NCBI GenBank assembly: GCA_001247695.2
Contig: LGRX02034761.1
Location: 31,356 to 95,355, forward strand
DNA length: 64,000 bases
From: Cymbomonas tetramitiformis
Lineage: Eukaryota > Chlorophyta > Pyramimonadophyceae > Pyramimonadales > Pyramimonadaceae
Direction of reading: 5' to 3'
Shown here: positions 1-7,724 of the stretch, piece after piece
Layout: every line of letters begins with the position of its first letter
Position numbering within the stretch: position 1 is the stretch's first letter
Made by a program: the position numbers and the translations under genes
The notes under the pieces: model-generated
Told to the model about the DNA's origin: nothing
Databases searched by the model: none
The model's input: only the letters and a program-made list of their open reading frames with translations

Positions 1-272
1 GCTCGAGCGGCATGGAAGCATGATTGGAAGCCCAAGCCCACGGTGCTGGTGAATACCGAAACCACTGTTGCGCGAAAGAAGGCGACAAATAGTGTCAGCG
101 CTGCAAACATTTTGCAGGACTCAGATGATGAGGAAGAGGCCCCTGTGGCAACATCCTCGGGTGCAAGTGAGAGTGGATGTGAGGAACAGATGGATGAGCG
201 TGCGCGCTACCTTGCACACCCGGATGCCGCACAAGGCACAGATCCTCTTAAGTAGTGGCACTTGCACATGGG
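1..272 (+). pseudogene. hAT-family transposase, 5' part of an interrupted relic
   Basis: An open frame running in from the left edge (codons from base 1) encodes an acidic stretch (DSDDEEE) followed by a segment ending in TDPLK. In hAT transposases this lies just before the C-terminal dimerisation domain. A TAG stop falls directly after that Lys, where hAT proteins usually have Trp-Trp. The frame then reads on to base 272, where the split-repeat retroelement begins, and resumes in frame after it at 5151. The copy is dead: stop codons are present and the start lies outside the window. Confidence 0.6.
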
Positions 273-659
273 TGTCACAAACCACGGCTTATCGTGTACC
301 TTAGCCGGGTTGTGACACTTGCGACAGCAGTCTCTGTGACGAACGTATGACACGCGCAGTACGATACGCGCGAGTAGTTATGACAGTGACGAGATACGGA
401 AGTACGGATGGGTGTTACACTTGTTTGGAGATAGCGAGAATAAGTAGGGCGGCGTAGCAGGGTGAGGCAGACGCTCATTTTTGTTTTGCCTTCGCAACAG
501 TGAGTCCGAAAATAGGAAGTGCTCGCTCAGACCGCGAAAACAGCAGTGTTATGATATAAAGATTTATGATATATGACATTCTTTTCCTTGTGAAGTTGTA
601 CATTTGTTGTACTTGCGATTGTGTGATAGTGTCAGAACTGTAACCTTCAGTCTTTTTCA
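273..659 (+). repeat. Terminal repeat A1 of the split-repeat element
   Basis: This 387-bp block is identical on reading to 4549-4935. It begins TGTCACAA and ends TTTTTCA. Its first eight bases are the inverted complement of TTGTGACA at 310-317, giving two short inverted arms at the element's edge, an arrangement tyrosine recombinases often use for binding. No coding function is apparent. Confidence 0.85.
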
Positions 660-734
660 AAACAAAAATGTGCCTTATTACAGACATGTCGTCTGTAATT
701 CTGAGAGCGAAACTGCAGTCCTGAAGAACGAGGC

Positions 735-1400
735 TTCCAAAGGGTGAAGCCAGGGACGGATTTATCCGTACTGGTAAGCTTGGAAGAGGTTGAGGGAAGC
801 AGACTGTTGTGACACTCGAGGTTCAGCAGCCTGGCAAGACACAGCAACAGCGATTATTAGCGTATCCTGGACTATCCCGGTGATGCGAAGCACTGGATGG
901 TAAAGCCAGGGACGGATTTATCCGTACTGGTACGCCTGAAGGCGTAGAGCGGAACCGGAGGCTCATTATTCGATATGATGACAGCGTTGAGAATGTTATT
1001 CTGGAGTATTCTGGGAAATGGCATCCTGCTGGAGCGAAGCACCGGACGGTCAAGCCAGGGACGGATTTATCCGTACTGGTACGCTTGAAGGCGTAGAACG
1101 AAACGGGATTGTCAGTGGTTATTATCACAGCAGCGGTCATTGGCCTCATTGCGGCATTCTGGCTTATTCTAGGAGATGGTATCCTGCTGAAGCACAGCAC
1201 TGACCAGGGACACTGAAAGTGAAAGCAACGGTGCTGGCTATCTGGAAGGAGTGGAGAAGAACAGGGAGCGAATTACCCGCAAGATTCAACACTTACTTTA
1301 TGAGCGAGTACCTCCTTGCAGTGATTGTCCCTTAGAGCGAAGCACTGAAAGGTGATACCAGGGACGGATATCCGTACTGGTAAGCTTGGAAGTGTAGAGT
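735..1400 (+). repeat. Five-unit ~150-bp array with a conserved hairpin, in the element's 5' region
   Basis: A conserved core beginning CCAGGGAC recurs at 750, 906, 1055, 1204 (degenerate) and 1358, a spacing of 149-156 bp. Four copies contain a strong palindrome: CCAG pairs with CTGG, and ACGGAT with ATCCGT around a two-base loop (loop lost in the last copy). Flanks vary but stay complementary: CTTCCA/TGGAAG in the first unit, CCGG/CCGG and CGCC/GGCG in the second, CCCTT/AAGGGG in the last. That suggests a folded RNA or protein-binding unit. No known ribozyme or riboswitch core was recognised. Confidence 0.7.
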
Positions 1401-1507
1401 GAAAGGGGCTTTCACATTGGGACCTTCTCACTGCCGGGAAAATAGCAACGGAGTCGAATACTGATCGCCAGAAGCAGCAAAGAGCGGAAAGACGTACCCA
1501 GAGAGCG

Positions 1508-3829
1508 GTGCGGGTGAGCCAGCACTTTACAGAGCTGGAAGAAGAGGAAGCAACAACCGGAGGTCAGCCTGAGGGCCAAGCCCCAGTTCAGCCTGAGGTC
1601 CGAGCCCCGGAGCCTTTAGTGATATTTGAGGAGGAGATGGAGTACAGTGACTCCACTCGCCTTGCCCTTGGAACTCTGCCCATATACACGGGCACCAAGG
1701 AGGAAGGCCGGCCTAAGTTCCTGCGGGAATTCGCCCTCATGTGCGAGAACTTCGTCCGCCAGCACAACGCCAGCATCAGGAAGAAGCCCAGGTCTGTGGC
1801 GAACGCTAATCTCACTGAGTGAGGCGCAAAAGAAAGCCCTGAGAGAGACACCACCTGACTTTGAGACATTGTGGGACATCATCCCCGCGTGTCTAGCTGG
1901 CGAAAACTCACAAAGCCTCAGCTGGTGGCGTGAGAACTATGAAAGCGGGGGTATAGTGGCTTCGAACATGGATAGAGTCCTCAAGGACACCAGCTCACAT
2001 GGCTTGCTCGAGGGCTCTATCCCATGCGCTAGGCCCCCCTTTAATGAAATGAATGCTGGTACTACGTGGGTGATAGCGAGACCAGCAACGGCCCAAGACG
2101 CCCAAGGAGAGGTGTCCAACGAGTATCTGATGACTAACGGAACTTCGCTAAAAGGGTTGACGGGCCAAGATGGCACCTATGACACGCAGTATTTCTATGC
2201 CCTCAGGGGCTTCATTGCTGCGCTTGACAAGAAATTCATGATGAAGGGAACACAGGAAAAAGTTGACCTGTTGACCCAGAAGCCCCAAGAACTGGGGCAA
2301 GATGGTCTAACGTATATGAAGATGTGTCAACGCAGGGAGATGCAGCTCAACACCGGGAAGGTGCTGAGCGACGAGGCTCTGCGTACCTTCATTGAGGACT
2401 GCGTCGAGAACCTCCGCATCAAGATCTTCCAGACGCGGGTGAAAGAACAGCTGAGGGCTCAGTTCCCGCCACCCAACCGGGTGACCTGGAAGGACCTGGA
2501 GGCCATCATCGAGGTGCAGGACAAGCTCAAGAACGATGCGGAGTCCTGGATCCTCACCTTCCTGCAGGAGATCACTAGGCGATGTGGCTGTCAGTACTCC
2601 ACCTGGGAAGCCCGACAGCATGGCATCGACCTCAAGGCCATCAAGAACTCGATCAAGAAGATAGAGTCAGCCGGGGAAGGGCAGTCAGGAGACCTCGAGA
2701 ACAGCAAGAAGGCGGATACATCGCCTGCGAAAAAGATGAAGAAGGAAGTGAACGTCGCCGAGAGAGCCAAGAAGCCTGCGTGCAACAAGCCACCTCCACC
2801 GGCAGAGGGCAGTCGTACCAACGACAAGCCCAAGTGTCTCCGTTGCTTTGGAGGAGGCTGGCATGAGTCTGATCCCGAGCAGTGCAGAAGTGGCTACAAA
2901 CATGCCAAGATGCCAGCGGGGTACCACGAGAGCAGGCTTGGGTCCAGCAAGTGGTGGGATGCCGAGAACGCCGCCTTGAGGATGTACAACTTGAAGAATC
3001 GCTTCAAGAGCTCCGACTGGGGCATTCTGGTGACCGACTGGCAGCAGCTGTTCAATGATGAGAAGGACAAGTACCGTGCTAAGCCGCCACCAGCAGACAA
3101 ACAGAAGAGTCCAACTGGTAACTCAGACGCACTGACGGCTGAGTATCAAGGCATGGTGGCTGCCCGAAAGACTGCTAGTCGTGCTGGCAGCGTGAAGTCA
3201 CAGGTCCTCTCCGAGGACGAGGGTTCCGACGAGGAGCCGGTCACTGCGAGCGTCGCGGAAAGGGAGGTGTACATCTCTGACGCGCACGAGGTGAACCACC
3301 GCGAGATCACTGGACCAGGAGTGGCATCCGGCTCTCCAGCCAGCTTGCTCTCAGCACTGGCTGAAGAGATGGGTGAGGAGGTGCTCTCAGATGCGCTCAA
3401 CGCCTTAGGCTTAGGGAAACTCCCCGAAGCACTGAGCAAGGGTGGTGAGCCCGAGGTCGTGGCAGCGCCAGCAGTAGCGCTGGGTAGCACTCAACACATG
3501 AGGGGGTTCCCAGTGAAGACACCCCAGAGCCGAAAGTGTTCAGAACAGCACACTCTCGCGAGGAGCCTGCGAAAGGCGGCTACGGTGCAGGCCATGGGCC
3601 CAGAGGAAGTGCAGAAAAGGGGGGATGTTACGCAGTTGAGCAGAGCCCAGGTGAAGATTGCCAGTCAACTGAACTGGGGCTTAGAACTGGTGATGACGGT
3701 TCCTCAGGAAGTCAGACGCTTGGCGCACGAGGTGACTTGGAAGAAGGTCACACAGGTCTGGGACCCATGGGCTGGTACAGGTGTGATTGGCAAGGTGATG
3801 TCACTGGAGTGCGTGGCCTCACTTGAAGT
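1508..3829 (+). pseudogene. Gag-like ORF of the split-repeat element, leading into a methyltransferase domain (frameshifted)
   Basis: The first part, 1508-1822, is acidic (EEEEA, then Glu/Pro-rich), as at the start of many Gag proteins. Around 1800-1822 the coding frame shifts, and a long frame continues to 3869. That frame has a charged helical region, a Cys/His cluster (CLRCFGGGWHESDPEQC, near nt 2836-2885) resembling a zinc knuckle, a low-complexity linker, and then the glycine loop DPWAGTGVIG (about nt 3765-3795) of a SAM methyltransferase. Coding similarity leaves this frame near 3825 and continues in the frame ending at 4293. No ATG obviously marks the start. Identification as Gag is by position and composition only. 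Confidence 0.5.
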
Positions 3830-4293
3830 TCATGAACAACGATTGGAACCCGCAGTTGAAATGGCATGAAGCCCTCAACGCATTACAGCCGGGCAACTAT
3901 CGTGCCTGGAAAGAGAAGTATGGAGTGTGTGATGCGGTGATAACCTCGCCGTGGTTTGCAGTACTGGACATCGCGTTGCCATTGGCAGTGCTGGCCAGTA
4001 GGGTGGTGGCTTGTATTCATGTGCCATCGCATTATATGACAGATATGACAGAGAGCAGGGCACAGTACTTTCGTAAGTTGTGCCATGCTGGGCGCCTACA
4101 CGTGATTGGACACTTGGAGCATGGGCCCATTGGTAGAAGATGTATGTGGGTTATGGTGTTTCGAAATCCTCTGACACGAGCAAGGATGCTACGAGGAGGA
4201 GAATCCACTGGAGTGGGTATGTTCACCTTCAGCATGGGCAAGTTCGCGCTGGATGGTATCACTACTGAAGATGCTGAACAAGCTCTTATCTAA
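3700..4293 (+). pseudogene. SAM-dependent DNA-methyltransferase-like domain, split by a frameshift
   Basis: Motif I (DPWAGTGVIG) lies at the end of the upstream frame. The rest lies in the frame ending at 4293: NNDWNP, WHEALNALQPGNYRAW, then VITSPWF at the catalytic motif IV position, followed by a hydrophobic strand (LDIALPLAVLAS) and CIHVPSHYM. Adenine-type enzymes carry [DNS]PP[YFW] at motif IV; here the second Pro is Trp, so the domain may be inactive. DIRS-group retrotransposons are known to encode Dam-like methyltransferase domains, which fits the split-repeat layout. The frame break is at about 3820-3830. Confidence 0.6.
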
Positions 4294-4327
4294 TGTCTGT
4301 GCCACCAGTGGCAGCTACAGATGGGGG

Positions 4328-4543
4328 ATGTTGAGAAAAAGAGCTTGCATAAGTTGTAGAAAAACAGATATCAAAAATTTTGAACTTTTGTGTGGTCACT
4401 GTAGGGAGTTGACTGTGCAGTTACATAAGACAATATATGCAGTACTGAGCTAGTGTTGTAGGAGTGCTGACAATAAATAAGACTGTCTAGTAGTAGGGCT
4501 AGAGAGTCGTGCTTTGTGTGGACGCTTCGTGCATAAGTTCGCG
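4328..4543 (+). repeat. Internal repeat B1 of the split-repeat element
   Basis: A 216-bp block beginning ATGTTGAG and ending GTTCGCG, duplicated at 4935-5150 with one visible substitution (GACTGTC against GACTGTT). It sits directly before A2, separated by AGAGC (4544-4548), so B1-A2 can template circular joining in the PAT/Ngaro scheme. Confidence 0.85.
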
Positions 4544-4548
4544 AGAGC

Positions 4549-4935
4549 TGTCACAAACCACGGCTTATCGTGTACCTTAGCCGGGTTGTGACACTTGCGA
4601 CAGCAGTCTCTGTGACGAACGTATGACACGCGCAGTACGATACGCGCGAGTAGTTATGACAGTGACGAGATACGGAAGTACGGATGGGTGTTACACTTGT
4701 TTGGAGATAGCGAGAATAAGTAGGGCGGCGTAGCAGGGTGAGGCAGACGCTCATTTTTGTTTTGCCTTCGCAACAGTGAGTCCGAAAATAGGAAGTGCTC
4801 GCTCAGACCGCGAAAACAGCAGTGTTATGATATAAAGATTTATGATATATGACATTCTTTTCCTTGTGAAGTTGTACATTTGTTGTACTTGCGATTGTGT
4901 GATAGTGTCAGAACTGTAACCTTCAGTCTTTTTCA
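4549..4935 (+). repeat. Internal repeat A2 of the split-repeat element
   Basis: The second copy of the 387-bp A block (273-659), identical on reading. It lies between B1 and B2 rather than at the element's end, which rules out a simple LTR pair. Confidence 0.85.
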
Positions 4936-5150
4936 TGTTGAGAAAAAGAGCTTGCATAAGTTGTAGAAAAACAGATATCAAAAATTTTGAACTTTTGTGT
5001 GGTCACTGTAGGGAGTTGACTGTGCAGTTACATAAGACAATATATGCAGTACTGAGCTAGTGTTGTAGGAGTGCTGACAATAAATAAGACTGTTTAGTAG
5101 TAGGGCTAGAGAGTCGTGCTTTGTGTGGACGCTTCGTGCATAAGTTCGCG
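4935..5150 (+). repeat. Terminal repeat B2 of the split-repeat element
   Basis: The second copy of the B block, forming the right end of the element. It is followed directly by ACATGGG and the resumed hAT frame. Confidence 0.85.
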
Positions 5151-5326
5151 ACATGGGAGAGTTTCCGTATCTGTCAAAGATGGTATGACAGTTTTTATCA
5201 CTTCCTGCAACTAGTGCAGGAGTTGAGCGTGCTTTCTCTGCTGCGAGTGGTATGCACAATGACTTCCGCAAGTTGCAAGAGGGCACAATTCAGCATACCT
5301 TGATGGCCTCCATAAACACTGTGTAA
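5151..5326 (+). pseudogene. hAT-family transposase, C-terminal dimerisation domain (relic)
   Basis: This is the continuation of the fragment at 1-272. From 5186 the frame reads the typical hAT C-terminal dimerisation motif (LPATSAGVERAFSAAS, then a basic stretch, an LM dipeptide and a short tail) ending in TAA at 5324-5326. An in-frame TGA lies about four codons before the LPATS motif. The first seven bases, ACATGGG, repeat the seven bases just before the inserted retroelement, so taking one copy away restores the frame across the site. The domain identification is strong; the protein is non-functional. Confidence 0.75.
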
Positions 5327-5404
5327 TACTGAAATAATATTTTCATACTGTTTGCATGTGCTAGTTGTGTCACTGAATGTCAATTTTTGTAGTCCTGTGC
5401 AAAA

Positions 5405-6640
5405 TTGCAAATGTATATCGGTTGAATCGATTGGCATCGACAATCGGAATATCGGTTGCCTTTGACAATTATCAGAATTGATTGATTTACACAAATTGTA
5501 TATCACTATCGATCCATATGCAAGTGGTAAATATCAGAATCGATCGATCGCGGTTGAAGTATATCTGAATCGATCGATCGAGTATATACTGGTTAAATCG
5601 GAATTGATTGATGTAAAATTGAATAAATTGGAATCGATCGATGCAGTTATAATATTTATCGGAATCGATCGATATGCTCGTACCCAACCTATACAATGCC
5701 TTGGCTGAAACTAAGGCGGAGGGGAAGGAACACGAGGAGGAAAGGGGGCCTGGGAAGGAGGAGGAGGAGAAGGTGGCAGGGTGAGGGCGAGGGAAAGGAG
5801 GGTGAATGGTGGTGGTGGTGGTGGTGGTGGTGGTGGGGTTGGCGGGAAAACGCCCCTAATCGGGCCGGTCGCCAATACCATATATGTGGGCTACTCCTCC
5901 CCCCCTGCCAGGCAAGGAACCGCTAACTCCGAACTGTTGATATACCAACTCTCTTGGCAAGGCTTGGTATTAGTTGCGCCGATATTCTGATGTATCAATA
6001 TATCATGATCGTATTAGAATCAGTTGATGAAATGCGATGCCGGATTATGATAATTAGATCAATCGATCGAATTTCATAAAAATCAGAATCAATTGATCGC
6101 CCAAGGGATCAATCAGAATTGATCAATGAAAAAAAGGGTTAATCAAAATATATCGATTGAAATTGGACTTAAGCAGAATCTATGGATCCTGTTTTTTGTG
6201 CTGATTATCAAAATGTCAAGATGTCCCGCAAATTCCCTGGTCCTTCTGCTAACACGACCGGGGTAGAGCGGATCGGGCTTTCTCTGTTGCAGGCCAAATG
6301 CATAGTGATCTTACAACGACGAGTGTTAGTGAGGGTACAATATAGCGACTCAGTGATGGCTTCAATTATTAACACCAAATAAATTGTATAAGTAAATTTA
6401 GCAGTAGCGAAATGCTTGTCGGTGTGTGGTGCGTCGTGCTCTAGAGCCTAATTATCAGTTGCACTCATCATAATTGATTGATGCGAATTTTTAGATATCA
6501 ACATTGATCGATGCCAAAACATACTAATTACAATCGATCAATTGCGTTGGTCAAATATCGCAATCAATTGATTTGCGAATAACACTACTAATTTATTACT
6601 GTTAGTCGGAATATCAAAAATCAATTGATAATCCGATTAC
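5405..6640. repeat. AT-rich zone dense in degenerate ATCGATCGAT motifs
   Basis: From 5405 to 5695 and again from 5990 to 6640 the sequence is built from loosely repeated units of the type GGAATCGATCGAT, with many variants (ATTGATTGAT, ATCAATTGAT). No convincing coding frame is present. Between them, 5697-5990 is a different insert: a GAGG-rich run, a (GGT)n tract at 5806-5838 and a unique segment. The zone resembles a decayed satellite. The 200 bases from 6641 to 6842 hold nothing I recognise. Confidence 0.6.
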
Positions 6641-6837
6641 CAACTTATACCACGCCCTGCTCTGGTGCCACGTGTGTCATTGATGGAATGTGACTCGATA
6701 AGGCCTTGGACAATGCACAACGACGTGGCGGGCCGGTTATATTATTCGTTAAGTGCAATTCACAAGCGGCCCACTACCCCATTTGCCCTTGCACGGCATC
6801 AGCTTTGGAAACCCTTAGCCAACTTCCTGTGACGTGC

Positions 6838-6842
6838 AATAT
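6838..6842. repeat. Target-site duplication, left copy (AATAT)
   Basis: AATAT stands directly before the left LTR and again directly after the right LTR at 20643-20647. A 5-bp duplication is standard for Ty3/gypsy integration and fixes both ends of the element. Confidence 0.85.
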
Positions 6843-7536
6843 TGTGCCCGTGGGCACTACGACAGATGCTCGGAGATATGTTTTTGATTGAACGTGCAAA
6901 GGTACACAATTCGGATTTTTATAATATACTGGATCAGGGCCAGATTGAGGTACAGACGATAATTCGGTTCCGAGTTCTGAAGGCTAAACACTTCTCAAGT
7001 GCTCCACTTATTCACTCGTCACTCAGGTTGCAGGGTCAACCACTCGACAGCCGATGTCACACTTCGGCTCAACGTTCAATTCCCGATCCGATCTCATTTC
7101 TAATTCCGATTCGCCATTCTCGATTCAGATGTTATGCCGACAGACTGACACGATGACTGCCCCACAGTACTGTCATACTACTGTACTGTCATACTGTCAT
7201 ACTGTCATAGCGTCATACTGTCATACTGTCATAACCTTGATATCTGATATTCGATTTCATTGTCTTTTCAACCCCGATGCGAATCTGACCATTCTTCGAG
7301 GGTCTGACTGAGTTCCACGATGACACCCCCCACAGTACTGTCATACTACTATAGTGTCATACTGTCATACTGTCATAGTGTCATACTGTCATACTGTCAT
7401 ACCCCGGACATCTGGTATTCATTCTCATCGTGATTTCAAGCCCAATTTCACTGTCATCGTGCCAATCCCAGATTACCCCCGATGACACACATACGGACAC
7501 ATAGGCATATCGGCTCACGCTGTGCCTCCGGGCACA
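6843..7536 (-). repeat. 3' LTR of the Ty3/gypsy element
   Basis: On the plus strand it begins TGTGCCCG and ends CGGGCACA, forming the short inverted ends typical of LTRs. Both ends also fold locally (GTGCCC/GGGCAC). It holds two clusters of an ACTGTCAT octamer (about 7170-7225 and 7335-7405), with more copies than in the other LTR, which explains its extra 40 bp. Confidence 0.9.
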
Positions 7537-7550
7537 ACTCTCCCCCCCTT
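7537..7550 (-). other. Polypurine tract of the Ty3/gypsy element
   Basis: On the minus strand the 14 bases directly upstream of the 3' LTR are almost all purine (AAGGGGGGGAGAGT). This is the expected primer for plus-strand DNA synthesis. Confidence 0.75.
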
Positions 7551-7724
7551 AGGAGTGGTCTACCTCCTGGGATCACTCCGCTAAGGTACCCATCTAAGTT
7601 CCAGTTCTTAGGTTTTCTGGTTCCTTTCTGTTTCCAGTTCTTAGGTTCTCTGGTCCCTCTTCGAGCACAGTTTGCCTGCCGCTACCAGGGCACCACTTTC
7701 ACGAAGAAGGGTGCCACTTGGAAT

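Larger units (their letters stand above)
273..5150 (+). mobile_element. Split-direct-repeat retroelement (PAT/Ngaro/TOC1-like layout) carrying a methyltransferase-like domain
   Basis: The element runs A1 (273-659), internal region, B1 (4328-4543), A2 (4549-4935), B2 (4935-5150). A1 and A2 are 387 bp and identical on reading; B1 and B2 are 216 bp and differ at about one base. An A1-ORFs-B1-A2-B2 order is the mark of PAT/Ngaro-type tyrosine-recombinase retrotransposons and of Chlamydomonas TOC1. The insertion splits a hAT transposase frame and is flanked by ACATGGG on both sides. Only a Gag-like ORF and a SAM-methyltransferase-like domain are found. No reverse transcriptase, RNase H or tyrosine recombinase is visible, so the copy is probably non-autonomous. 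The near-identical repeats point to a recent insertion. Confidence 0.8.

Noticed and set aside
273..4935. Ordinary LTR pair (273-659 and 4549-4935)
   Set aside because: The true right end is 5150: B follows A2 and the hAT frame resumes only after B2, so a simple LTR structure does not fit.
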